DNA from: an uncultured Psychrobacter sp.
GTDB lineage: Bacteria; Pseudomonadota; Gammaproteobacteria; Pseudomonadales; Moraxellaceae
Direction: 5' to 3'
DNA length: 64,000 bases
NCBI GenBank assembly: GCA_947495055.1
Contig: CANLXO010000010.1
Location: 1-64,000, forward strand
Positions 8,605-16,939 of the stretch are shown piece after piece (position 1 is the stretch's first letter; every line of letters starts with the position of its first letter). A program made the translations under genes and the position numbers. The notes under the pieces are model-generated. The model did no database searches and was not told the origin of the DNA. It was given only the letters and a program-made list of their open reading frames with translations.

Positions 8605-9667
8605 TAATCAGATCTCCCTCTGTATAATCTTGCAGAGCTATCTTTCCCAATAAAGACCAATAAAGATAAGGTGACATTCCACTCCCAGGTCTCATTATCA
8701 TTAAATTAGCTTCTGTAAATGCTTCACCCTTATTTATTTTTTGTGCCGCAACTAGGCTTTTACGCGCTATCGGCTTGTTCTTTATCTCTGAAGCTTGAGC
8801 ACCCTTAACTCCATTGCCTAAAGCTTGTTCAACGTCACGAATGGCATCTACCATTGCTTTTAATTCACTAGGTTCTAATGACGCTTTGTGATCAGGACCA
8901 GGCATAGACTTATCTAAAGTAAAATGCTTCTCAATCAATTGAGCGCCCAAAGCAGTAGCTGCTATTGAGATAGAGATACCAGCACTATGGTCTGAGTAGC
9001 CCGTTGTCAATTTAAAAGCTGACTCTAACGTATTCATAGCTCTAAGGTTTATCTCATCTACAGGTGCAGGATACTCTGTCGTACAATGCAACAATATAAC
9101 TTTAGATCTGAGCACACTTTGTCCTGCCTCACTATTATACGCTTCTGAAAATGCCTGTGCATTAGGTTGTGATTCCTTCCCAATCAGACCAAAAGCAATT
9201 ACTCCTAGAGCACTTTCAATTTCAGCCAAACTTGCCATGCCAGTCGAAACAATAAGATCACAACCTGTCTTGGCATGCTCTAAAACGAAAGGTGCATTGG
9301 TTAATTCACCCGACGGTATTTTTAATATTTTTAGCTGCAGATCATTAACTAAAAAATCTAAACTCTCTTTATCAAAAGCTGTCGATAAAAATTCAATACC
9401 CAACTTATCACAGTGAGCGATTAACTCCTTGTGTGTCTCATAGTCTAATTCCAATCGGCTCAACATATCGAACTGTGATTCAGAGACACCCGTATTTTTT
9501 GTTTGGTAATCTGCTTGTTCGGCACTCTTAGTTACCAAACTCTTGGCTTTAAATGTCTGAAACTTTACGACATCGGCGCCCGAATTGTAGGCTGCATTGA
9601 TTAGTTCAAAAGCAAGATCTTTACTGCCATTGTGATTGACACCCGCCTCAGCGATAATCTTTACCAT
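8597..9667 (-). CDS. legI: N,N'-diacetyllegionaminate synthase
   Basis: 356-residue NeuB family enzyme. The TIM-barrel begins IIAEAGVNHNGSKDLA and includes KFQTFKAKSLV, KIPSGELTNAP, LHCTTEYPAP, GYSDHSAGI and EKHFTLDKSMPGPDH. A C-terminal antifreeze-like SAF domain (about 290-356; AAQKINKGEAF) closes it. It condenses 2,4-diacetamido-2,4,6-trideoxymannose with phosphoenolpyruvate. AGGAGA precedes the ATG by nine bases. It lies between the 2-epimerase and acetyltransferase genes, as expected for a legionaminate operon. Sialic acid synthase is the alternative but fits the neighbours less well. Confidence 0.87.
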   Translation of the reverse strand: MVKIIAEAGVNHNGSKDLAFELINAAYNSGADVVKFQTFKAKSLVTKSAEQADYQTKNTGVSESQFDMLSRLELDYETHKELIAHCDKLGIEFLSTAFDKESLDFLVNDLQLKILKIPSGELTNAPFVLEHAKTGCDLIVSTGMASLAEIESALGVIAFGLIGKESQPNAQAFSEAYNSEAGQSVLRSKVILLHCTTEYPAPVDEINLRAMNTLESAFKLTTGYSDHSAGISISIAATALGAQLIEKHFTLDKSMPGPDHKASLEPSELKAMVDAIRDVEQALGNGVKGAQASEIKNKPIARKSLVAAQKINKGEAFTEANLMIMRPGSGMSPYLYWSLLGKIALQDYTEGDLINA

Positions 9668-9669
9668 GT

Positions 9670-10818
9670 TTAAGCATCTCCTGAAAGATCGTAAAACGTC
9701 TTTACTTCATTTAATTTGGCTGACTTTAGATGCTCTAAAATCGCAGTGCTTGCATCGCCCTTACCATAAGGATTTGTTACTTGACTAAAATCATCGTCTA
9801 ACGCATCTTTTATTGTTTTGGTAATTGAGTCAACGTCGCTTGAACAAGAAAGAATACTATCAGCAGCCAAACGGCCTCGCTGTCTTTCACCAATATTAAC
9901 TGTAGGTATTTTAAATGAAGGCACTTCGATAATACCACTTGAAGAATTTCCAATGACAAGAGTAGCATGCTTGACTGCGCTGAGATAACGTAATTGACCT
10001 AAAGAAGGTATTGCCAATACTCTGTTAGGCTGCGCTTTAGCATAATTCTCTAAAATAGGTATAATCTCTCTTCCCCCATCATCAGCATTTGGATAGGTAA
10101 GAATAATTTGTAATTCTAAAAATTGATCCAGCGCCTTTAACAAGTTTGAAAAAACTTCCTTGGCAGGTTCAGAAGCTAAAGTTACCGGATGATAAGTAAC
10201 CAAAGCATAGGGTTTTGTCAGCTCAAAGTCTAATGAGCTTCGCAGAGCGTCAATTGACATAAACTCACTACGTTGTAAATGATCTAGTCCGACAGCGCCA
10301 ACATTATATACACGGTCGGGATGCTCACCCAATTGAATAATACGTCTGCGATGTCCTTCTGTTGAGGCAAAATGCAATAAACTCAACTTAGTAATAGCAT
10401 GACGAATAGCATCATCATATGCACCTTCTGTTATCTCGCCACCATGAATATGGGCAATAGGGATACGTAATATCATAGCAGCCTGAGCAGCCGCCAACGC
10501 CTCAAAACGATCACCTAATATGACTAATAAATCAGGTTGCATACGCGCTAACGCATCAGCAAAACCAATTACGCCTAAACCGATGCTTTTTGCAGTACCT
10601 ACTGCAGAGTCTGAAGAAAGTAACATTTCAACTTTTTCGGTAATAACGAAACCATCCGTTTCGATCTGTTGATAAGTCATACCAAACTCAGGCGACAAAT
10701 GCATAGCTGATACAAGTAACTGTAGTTCTAAAGTGGGGTCTGCTTGTATATCCTTTAGTAGCCAATACAATAAACCGTACTCAGCTCGCGTGCCAGTAAA
10801 GATCGCTATTTTTCTCAC
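9670..10818 (-). CDS. legG: hydrolysing NDP-sugar 2-epimerase (LegG/NeuC type)
   Basis: 382 residues, GT-B-like fold of the UDP-GlcNAc 2-epimerase family. Visible motifs are FTGTRAEYGLL at the N-terminus, AHIHGGEITEGAYDDAIRHA near 120-140 and VIGNSSSGIIEVPSF near 290. It would remove the nucleotide and invert C2 of the diacetamido-trideoxy-glucose to give the manno sugar used by LegI. Two bases separate it from legI. Together with dehydratase and aminotransferase genes this indicates the LegG role rather than sialic acid NeuC. Confidence 0.85.
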   Translation of the reverse strand: MRKIAIFTGTRAEYGLLYWLLKDIQADPTLELQLLVSAMHLSPEFGMTYQQIETDGFVITEKVEMLLSSDSAVGTAKSIGLGVIGFADALARMQPDLLVILGDRFEALAAAQAAMILRIPIAHIHGGEITEGAYDDAIRHAITKLSLLHFASTEGHRRRIIQLGEHPDRVYNVGAVGLDHLQRSEFMSIDALRSSLDFELTKPYALVTYHPVTLASEPAKEVFSNLLKALDQFLELQIILTYPNADDGGREIIPILENYAKAQPNRVLAIPSLGQLRYLSAVKHATLVIGNSSSGIIEVPSFKIPTVNIGERQRGRLAADSILSCSSDVDSITKTIKDALDDDFSQVTNPYGKGDASTAILEHLKSAKLNEVKTFYDLSGDA

Positions 10819-10819
10819 A

Positions 10820-11965
10820 CTAACTCCTTACAACAGAGCTAGGCAAGTTTACCAATCTAGCTTCTGCATATTCAGAGTGAGTAAGATCACCACGCAAAGC
10901 ATCAGCAAACATTGGTAATCGATGCATCAGTTGCCAAACGGGACGAGTCATCACCCCTTGAGCATTAGTACTTTCTAATAAAGTATTACGCGTCTTCAAG
11001 TCAGGACAAACAATAGTATTTAACCAATAATTAGAACGCGCATACTCAGGCTCTACTACGAATTGATAATCGCTATTTCCAAAGAACTCAGCATAGCGCT
11101 CAGCCGTAACCCGCTTATTTGCAAGTATCACCTCGAGCTGCTCCATCTGCGCGCAGCCTAAAGCTGCATTGAGATTGGGCATACGATAGTTAAAGCCTGG
11201 CTCATCATGATAGAACTCATAAGCATGCGGTGATTTAGCAGTAGTAGTGATATGTTTGGCTCTAACACCGTCCTCTTGGCTACGGCACAATAGCATGCCG
11301 CCACCGCCAGTAGTGATCACTTTATTACCGTTAAAACTTAAGGTGCCAAAATTTCCGAGAGTACCTGTATGTTGATCTTTGTAATAAGAACCTAGACTTT
11401 CGGCAGCGTCTTCAATCAGAACTAAATTCCAATCTTGACAAATAGTCAGTAGCTCATCGAGCTGTACTGGGTGGCCAAAAGTGTGCATAGGCATAATGGC
11501 TTTTATTATAGAACTGCTTTTTCTATGACGACACTGACCATCAGTATCCAGTATTGCATTTTCAGATAACCACAAAGAGGTCGCATTGGGACATAAACCA
11601 AAAGCATTAGGTTCTATATCAACAAAAATCGGTTTGGCTCCCATATGATGTAGTGCATTGCAGGTTGCTACAAAAGTAAGTGCTTGGGTAATCACTAAAT
11701 CCCCTGCCTTGACACCTACTAAGTGCAATGCTGTGTGTAAGGTCGCAGTGCCGTTAACAGTAGCAATAGCGCGCGACGTATGAGTAAATTCTTGGATTCT
11801 TTGCTCAAAATCATCAACAAATTTACCAACACTCGATACGAAGGTGCTAGAAATAGTCTCAGCCAAGTACGCCTGTTCGTTACCAGCAAAAGTTGGCGCA
11901 TGCAAGGGAATAAATTCGTTAGTAGAATAAATATCTCTTACTAAATTAATGAGCTGTGTTTGCAT
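10820..11965 (-). CDS. legC: PLP-dependent sugar 4-aminotransferase
   Basis: DegT/DnrJ/EryC1 family enzyme of about 381 residues. The PLP-binding lysine is in SFNGNKVITTGGGGM, preceded by the EDAAESLGSYYKDQHTGT stretch. It installs the C4 amino group on the 4-keto-6-deoxy sugar made by LegB. I place the start at the ATG at 11965 (MQTQLINL) because relatives begin close to the FIPLHAP motif; an in-frame ATG at 11986 would overlap the legB end. The gene abuts legG by one base. Confidence 0.86.
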   Translation of the reverse strand: MQTQLINLVRDIYSTNEFIPLHAPTFAGNEQAYLAETISSTFVSSVGKFVDDFEQRIQEFTHTSRAIATVNGTATLHTALHLVGVKAGDLVITQALTFVATCNALHHMGAKPIFVDIEPNAFGLCPNATSLWLSENAILDTDGQCRHRKSSSIIKAIMPMHTFGHPVQLDELLTICQDWNLVLIEDAAESLGSYYKDQHTGTLGNFGTLSFNGNKVITTGGGGMLLCRSQEDGVRAKHITTTAKSPHAYEFYHDEPGFNYRMPNLNAALGCAQMEQLEVILANKRVTAERYAEFFGNSDYQFVVEPEYARSNYWLNTIVCPDLKTRNTLLESTNAQGVMTRPVWQLMHRLPMFADALRGDLTHSEYAEARLVNLPSSVVRS

Positions 11966-11972
11966 TGTATTC

Positions 11973-13163
11973 TCACATTTTTCCATCAAGGTACTTACCT
12001 GTTTCTTTATGACCAAAATTAGGAATCATCTTGAAGAAAAGCTCAACGATTGCTTCTTTGTCCCAAGCCAAACTACTTTTCATTAAATCAATGCTATCTT
12101 CAAACTCTATTAACAAATCAGTATCGAATACGGGTTCGTTTTTAATCACCCCTAAATTACTAAAACGCTGCATATCTAGTACTTCTACGTCGGTGAAAAA
12201 CTCTTCAAAGTCTTTCTCACCTGTTGTATCACTACTAGTAAACAAGCATGGCCATTTGCCTTGCTCAGATAAGGTTTTAGCCAAATCACGTGCTTCATCT
12301 TCACTATTACATAATATCGGCTCAAAACTTTTTTGCTCAAGATACTTAGTAGCAATATCAGCGAACGAAATTAAATGCAAACTCTCACTTAATTTGGGAA
12401 AGAAAATATCACGGTTTTCACCAAAAATACATGACATTAAACATAGCTCACCAGACTCTTGCGGAGTTACAAAATAACGTTTTATATCGTTAGGAGCGAC
12501 TATAGGTTGGCCTTTTTCTAAGCGTTGATTAAAACCATGTAGTAAAGAGCCATCTGAAAAAGCAACATTCGCGAAACGCGCAGTAGAGATGTCAATCTCT
12601 AGACTACGACGCATCAAGAACATCTCCATAATTCGCTTAGATGCTCCCATCATATTGACAGGATTAGCTGCTTTATCAGTTGACACGCAAAAATACTTCT
12701 TTACGCCCTTATCAATACTCTGCTGTAGAGTCTTATCCGTATTGAATATATTTACGTCAATCATACGCATCAAGGTATAGGGATCTTTTTCACTACGCAC
12801 ATGCTTTAGCGCAGACAAATTAAGCACATAGTCGAACTGACCGTCAGCCTTAAAAAAAGCATCATACTCAGTAGAACCAATATCTAATGCAAAGGTTTGA
12901 AAGTCACCATTTATGTAGCCAAAAGAGCTTCTAACATCCCGTACTAGCTCGACCAAATTATTTTCACTAATGTCTACCACATGAAGCTTCTGCGGGTTAC
13001 GCTTAAATATCTCTTTGACAACAGCTTGACCAATAGAGCCTGCCCCACCAAGAACTAGAAAACTTGAGTTAGAAACAATCTCTAAAAGAGCTTCTGAGTT
13101 ATTACTAATATCAACAGTGAAAAGCTCTTTTTCTCTACCAATTAAACTTAAAATAGAAGTCAT
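11973..13163 (-). CDS. legB: NDP-HexNAc 4,6-dehydratase (LegB)
   Basis: 396 residues, extended SDR fold. The NAD-binding loop is LVLGGAGSIGQAVVKEI. The catalytic region is STDKAANPVNMMGASK, where a Met takes the Tyr position of YxxxK, as in CapD-type dehydratases. It starts the legionaminate pathway by forming the 4-keto-6-deoxy intermediate with retention at C5. It is the first gene of the seven-gene run, and the 169 bases upstream are AT-rich and probably carry its promoter. It is distinct from the PseB at 16940-17938, which has a normal Tyr. Confidence 0.85.
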   Translation of the reverse strand: MTSILSLIGREKELFTVDISNNSEALLEIVSNSSFLVLGGAGSIGQAVVKEIFKRNPQKLHVVDISENNLVELVRDVRSSFGYINGDFQTFALDIGSTEYDAFFKADGQFDYVLNLSALKHVRSEKDPYTLMRMIDVNIFNTDKTLQQSIDKGVKKYFCVSTDKAANPVNMMGASKRIMEMFLMRRSLEIDISTARFANVAFSDGSLLHGFNQRLEKGQPIVAPNDIKRYFVTPQESGELCLMSCIFGENRDIFFPKLSESLHLISFADIATKYLEQKSFEPILCNSEDEARDLAKTLSEQGKWPCLFTSSDTTGEKDFEEFFTDVEVLDMQRFSNLGVIKNEPVFDTDLLIEFEDSIDLMKSSLAWDKEAIVELFFKMIPNFGHKETGKYLDGKM

Positions 13164-13332
13164 AAAACACTCAATAGTAATGGCAATAATTGATTAGATG
13201 TATAAAAATTCCGTCTTGATCTTAAATTCTTATAACACTCTATGCATTCTTTAAAGGTTTAAATAATATCTTTATAGCTCACTTCGTATAACATCTAATA
13301 CAATAGTAAAGACATCTAAAAAAATATTAAAA

Positions 13333-13968
13333 CTATATACTTAGAGACATCGCTCTTAGTATTTTTAAATTGGCCTTTACGATATTACCAAATCGCGGTG
13401 CATCTAGTCTTTCACCAACTTTAAAAGGTATTTGTACTATCTCTAGCTTTTCGCGCGCCCCAAAAAGCATCAGCTCTGTACCAATGGAGCGATAGTTATC
13501 GAAATGCCCCAACTTATTATAAGTCTCAATAGTGTAGCCTTTCATACCGCACAGTGGATCTTTTATACCGAACCTAATGAGCGTCGTCAGGGCAAATAAG
13601 TGCTCACTAACACGTGGTTTGCTGTTTCTTACGCCCAAAACGACATCAGCCCCTTGATCAAGCTTATCGATGAACTTTTGGATAAGATTAGGGTTATGCT
13701 GACCATCAGCGTCTAAGGTAATAATAAACTCACAGTCAAGTTCAGCAGCTTTTACAAATCCTGAATTAAGCGCTGCATCATAGCCAAGATTACTCTGATG
13801 AGTAACGACTACTGCGCCAGCTTGCTCTGCCAGCTTAGCAGTATCATCAGTTGAGCAATCATTGACAACTATAGGTCGACCATATTCTGAAGCTGCTTTT
13901 ACTACGTCGTATATCGTTGCAGACTCATTATAGGCAGGTATCACAAGACCTACTTTAGATCGATCCAT
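13333..13968 (-). CDS. GT2 glycosyltransferase, DPM1-like
   Basis: 211-residue GT-A enzyme with VGLVIPAYNESATIYDVV at the N-terminus, the DDT-type loop (VNDCSTDDT), and the metal-binding LDADGQHNP near residue 95. It is short, without membrane segments, like dolichol-phosphate-mannose synthase type enzymes. Its start overlaps the end of the second NeuB-like gene by 19 bases, so it probably belongs to that module. It could transfer an ordinary sugar or make a polyprenyl-phosphate sugar. I cannot tell which. Confidence 0.82.
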   Translation of the reverse strand: MDRSKVGLVIPAYNESATIYDVVKAASEYGRPIVVNDCSTDDTAKLAEQAGAVVVTHQSNLGYDAALNSGFVKAAELDCEFIITLDADGQHNPNLIQKFIDKLDQGADVVLGVRNSKPRVSEHLFALTTLIRFGIKDPLCGMKGYTIETYNKLGHFDNYRSIGTELMLFGAREKLEIVQIPFKVGERLDAPRFGNIVKANLKILRAMSLSI

Positions 13969-15026
13969 CTGATATGCTCCCCATTTTTAACATCTTTATC
14001 GAGAGTTTTACCAATGACATTGCTCATGTGATAAGGCGCTAAGCCATCCTCTGGGCAAGGACGCAATATCGCCAAATGAGCTTTTTCTATTTTAGTACCT
14101 GCTGGTAGATCAGCACTTAAGCGAATGGAGCGGCGCTGCACAACAGCAGTCTGTAGCTCATTGTCTTCAATCTTTTTGATACCGTTACCCAACGCGTTTT
14201 CAAGCTGCCTCGTTGCATCGACCATCTCTTTCCAAGACTTAGGATTCATTGAAAATTTATGATCGGGGCCTTCTATCTCATTATCATCAGTGAAGTGCTT
14301 TTCAATCATTTTTGCACCTAGTGTCACCGCCCCCAAGACCGTTGAATGCCCTGGTGTATGATCACTTAGGCCCAACACTAGATTTGGGTACATCTCTTTA
14401 AAGACGCGCAACACGTTCAGCTGAATGTATTTAAAGTTCTCTAAGCTTGCCGTGTAGTTAGTATTGCATTGCATCAAGCACAACTGGTCGTTAATCTTGA
14501 GGCCTGCTGACACAGCTCTAACCACATCATCCATACTAGAGGCACCACTGGCTATAATATAGGGCTTTTGCTTATTGGCCACATATTCAACCATCTCAGT
14601 CCAAGTAATATCACCAGAGCCAATTTTATAAGCAGGAACATAGGGATCGATGTAATCAACTAAGTCAAAGCTATAGGCACTAGTAAAGAAAGCAACGCCT
14701 GCTTTTTTGCAAGTCTGTTTTAGCGTTTCGGTCCATTCCAAATTAATACTGGCATCTTTATAGACATCGAAAACAGATTTTTTCCAATTTTTTTGATGAG
14801 ATCCTTCATTACTCATACTTTTAAAGCCATGGTCACTTACGATACTATCCGCTTTAAAATGCTGAAACTTAGCAGCATTTGCACCAGCTTCTGCACATAG
14901 GTAAATCAAATCTTTAGCGCGCTCAATGTCACCATCATGATTGGCACCAATATCAGCGATAAAATAAGCAGGATAATTCTCGCCAATTTTCTTATCATCA
15001 ATCATTAAAAAATTATCGTTATTCAT
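13950..15026 (-). CDS. second, divergent NeuB-family nonulosonate synthase
   Basis: 358 residues with an N-terminal PEP-dependent aldolase barrel (FIADIGANHDGDIERA; KFQHFKADSIV; KIGSGDITWTEM; MQCNTNYTAS; GLSDHTPGHSTV; EKHFTDDNEIEGPDH) and a C-terminal SAF domain (about 290-358). It differs clearly from the LegI in the same locus and does not look like a standard PseI. It therefore probably makes a different nine-carbon acid or accepts an unusual six-carbon precursor. It sits between the reductase gene (one-base overlap) and a GT2 gene. Substrate unknown. Confidence 0.8.
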   Translation of the reverse strand: MNNDNFLMIDDKKIGENYPAYFIADIGANHDGDIERAKDLIYLCAEAGANAAKFQHFKADSIVSDHGFKSMSNEGSHQKNWKKSVFDVYKDASINLEWTETLKQTCKKAGVAFFTSAYSFDLVDYIDPYVPAYKIGSGDITWTEMVEYVANKQKPYIIASGASSMDDVVRAVSAGLKINDQLCLMQCNTNYTASLENFKYIQLNVLRVFKEMYPNLVLGLSDHTPGHSTVLGAVTLGAKMIEKHFTDDNEIEGPDHKFSMNPKSWKEMVDATRQLENALGNGIKKIEDNELQTAVVQRRSIRLSADLPAGTKIEKAHLAILRPCPEDGLAPYHMSNVIGKTLDKDVKNGEHIRWIDLK

Positions 15027-15898
15027 TATAGATATTCCTTTGAAACTTTTAGAATTTCTTGCTGCAGGGTCGGTAGAACAACCTTCAGGGCTTGTTCAAA
15101 CTTAGTTACATCAAGTCTCATGTCTTTAGGACGGTAAGTTTTGACAAAGTCAATATTCTCAATTTTTGCTCGAGTCATATGATCTGTATTTAAATCTAAC
15201 GCGTCGGCAAATTCAAAAGCAAAGTCTGCTTTGCTCAGCCCTTGTCTTGAGCCTAGATTATAAATACCGACTATTTCTTTATCAATGACCAAAGCTATCA
15301 TCGCAGACAAAGAGCTCATAGACAAAGGACTAAAGTAGACATCGTCAAATACTTGTATGTCCTGCTTATTACTCAAAGCATTATATAACCAATCGGTAAA
15401 ACTTGCCCGTAGCTTAGCTCTGCTCTTACCAAAAAAGTTCGTTCGTAGTATGGCGGCATGGGTAGTAGTAGCAACTGCCAACTCTGCTGCATACTTAGAA
15501 AAACCATAATAGTTGGTTAATGCAGGCTTATCTTCGCTATGTAATCCCTCACCATCATAAACTTGATCGGTTGAAACATGGACTAAGTGTATTCTATGCT
15601 GTTGCTGCTTGATCCAAGCTACAATATTTTCCACTACTTTTACATTAATTAAATAGGACTCATTAGGGTTAGTCTCACAATAATCAACGTTCGTAAGAGC
15701 AACTAGATTAATAATAATTTCTGGTTGAATACTGTCAAGATAGCTTATGGTCTCGCTAAGTACGCTCAAGTCAGCCTTATTTTCTTTACCACGACCAAAG
15801 TGTCCGACAACGTCTCCTTTACCGCCAAAGCGGTTATTCAACAGCTCATGCCCTAGTAGACCATTAGCACCTAAGACTGCTATCTTTTTGTTTTTCAT
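15026..15898 (-). CDS. RmlD-like NAD(P)-dependent sugar reductase (SDR)
   Basis: 290 residues with a Rossmann loop (VLGANGLLGHELL), VSTDQVYDGEG, and the catalytic Tyr-Lys pair in NYYGFSKYAAE near residue 130. It resembles dTDP-4-dehydrorhamnose reductase, but no rmlA, rmlB or rmlC is present, so rhamnose synthesis is unlikely. Placed next to pseF and a NeuB-like gene, it may reduce a 4-keto amino sugar or modify a nonulosonate. It shares one base with the following synthase gene and has its own candidate promoter. Confidence 0.78.
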   Translation of the reverse strand: MKNKKIAVLGANGLLGHELLNNRFGGKGDVVGHFGRGKENKADLSVLSETISYLDSIQPEIIINLVALTNVDYCETNPNESYLINVKVVENIVAWIKQQQHRIHLVHVSTDQVYDGEGLHSEDKPALTNYYGFSKYAAELAVATTTHAAILRTNFFGKSRAKLRASFTDWLYNALSNKQDIQVFDDVYFSPLSMSSLSAMIALVIDKEIVGIYNLGSRQGLSKADFAFEFADALDLNTDHMTRAKIENIDFVKTYRPKDMRLDVTKFEQALKVVLPTLQQEILKVSKEYL

Positions 15899-15926
15899 AA
15901 TATTTAAGTCTTAATCCAAACGTATC

Positions 15927-15955
15927 ATTTTATAAATTATCGTTGAAAAATACAA
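15927..15955 (-). promoter_or_regulatory. candidate promoter for the reductase-synthase-GT2 genes
   Basis: On the minus strand TTGTAT (15950-15955) and TAAAAT (15927-15932) are separated by 17 bases, and the reductase ATG follows 29 bases downstream. The motif lies in a 153-base gap between pseF and the reductase gene. A related sequence occurs upstream of pseF at 16831-16850. Confidence 0.4.
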
Positions 15956-16051
15956 TGTGTTAGCGTCCAACATTAACCTTATGACATCCCTTGTGTCTCA
16001 ATTGTTAAATACCAACTTATGGAATCAAACTAAATACAAGGTGAGTGGTTG

Positions 16052-16750
16052 CTATAAACGACTACTATTTTTTAGGGCTTGATATAGAAGTTCAGCTAAA
16101 ATCCAATCATCTGGTGTATCGATATCCTGCACTAAATATCTTGGTAAAACATAGGGACTAGAATTTTCGGATATCACCGGCTCCAGACGTTTAAATGCCT
16201 CGGGCTTACCCCAGTAGAACTGACCTGCATCGTAATATGCTTCTTCCAAGTCTTGCGAGCGCTCATTAAAAAGCTCAGGTTGAAACATCTCTGCGCGTCT
16301 TTTTGCCGTTAGCTTAAAGGCTCTTTGGATAGGTGCTGCATAATTAGTGGCGGTAAAACAGTAGTTTGCTTGACTAGTATGCCACTGCTCGTAAGCTTCT
16401 AATATTATTTTAGGCTGTACTAAAGGTGCCGTTGGATAGATGCACATGACCTCCTTAATGGTTTGATCTTGGCTCTCTAGCCACTCAATAGCATGCTTAG
16501 TCACAGGAATAGTTCCTGTAAAATCATCTGCAAGCTCATTAGGTCTTATAAAAGGCACTTCAGCACCATATTGACGAGCCACTTCTGCAATCTCTTCATC
16601 ATCTGTAGAGACAACCACTTTGTCAAAGCAAGCACTATTTAATGCCGCGTCTATGGACCATGCAATCATAGGCTTACCACAAAACAATTTTATATTTTTT
16701 CGTGGTATGCGCTTACTACCACCACGTGCGGGTATGATTGCAACTTTCAT
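16052..16750 (-). CDS. pseF: pseudaminic acid cytidylyltransferase
   Basis: 232 residues from the ATG at 16750 (MKVAIIPARGGSKR), preceded by GGAA seven bases upstream; a longer reading frame upstream lacks support. Besides the CTP-binding motif it has the PseF hallmark RSQDLEEAYYDAGQFYWG near residues 160-177 and ends with the QDIDTPDDW stretch. It would activate pseudaminic acid or a relative as the CMP sugar. It is separated from pseB by an intrinsic terminator and from the reductase by 153 bases, unlike the tightly packed leg genes. Confidence 0.85.
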   Translation of the reverse strand: MKVAIIPARGGSKRIPRKNIKLFCGKPMIAWSIDAALNSACFDKVVVSTDDEEIAEVARQYGAEVPFIRPNELADDFTGTIPVTKHAIEWLESQDQTIKEVMCIYPTAPLVQPKIILEAYEQWHTSQANYCFTATNYAAPIQRAFKLTAKRRAEMFQPELFNERSQDLEEAYYDAGQFYWGKPEAFKRLEPVISENSSPYVLPRYLVQDIDTPDDWILAELLYQALKNSSRL

Positions 16751-16870
16751 AATATTTCCGAATAAATTTAGTTTTAGCTCTCTTAACTTTAAGTCAACCA
16801 CTTAGTTTAGCTAAGACTAGAATAACACTATTGAAACGACAATGTGTTTATAGCAATAAAAGGGTAAATA

Positions 16871-16911
16871 AAAATACCTTAGGCTTCGCTTTGAAGACCT
16901 AAAGTATTTTT
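16871..16911 (-). terminator. intrinsic terminator after pseB
   Basis: A 13-base stem (AAAATACCTTAGG at 16871-16883 against 16898-16910, one mismatch) encloses a loop that itself pairs CTTC with GAAG. On the minus strand the stem is followed by a T-rich run (TTTTTATTT). It lies 29 bases past the pseB stop, inside the capsule locus. Confidence 0.75.
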
Positions 16912-16939
16912 AATAAATTATTAATAAATCAACGAGTTA

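Noticed and set aside
8597..9667. N-acetylneuraminic (sialic) acid pathway
   Set aside because: Presence of dedicated dehydratase and aminotransferase genes in the same operon points to legionaminate, not Neu5Ac.
12031..12477. 148-residue plus-strand frame
   Set aside because: Lies entirely antisense to legB, whose motifs are clear; Ser/Lys-rich shadow composition.
15026..15898. dTDP-rhamnose synthesis
   Set aside because: Only an RmlD-like protein is present; rmlA, rmlB and rmlC are absent and the neighbours are nonulosonate genes.
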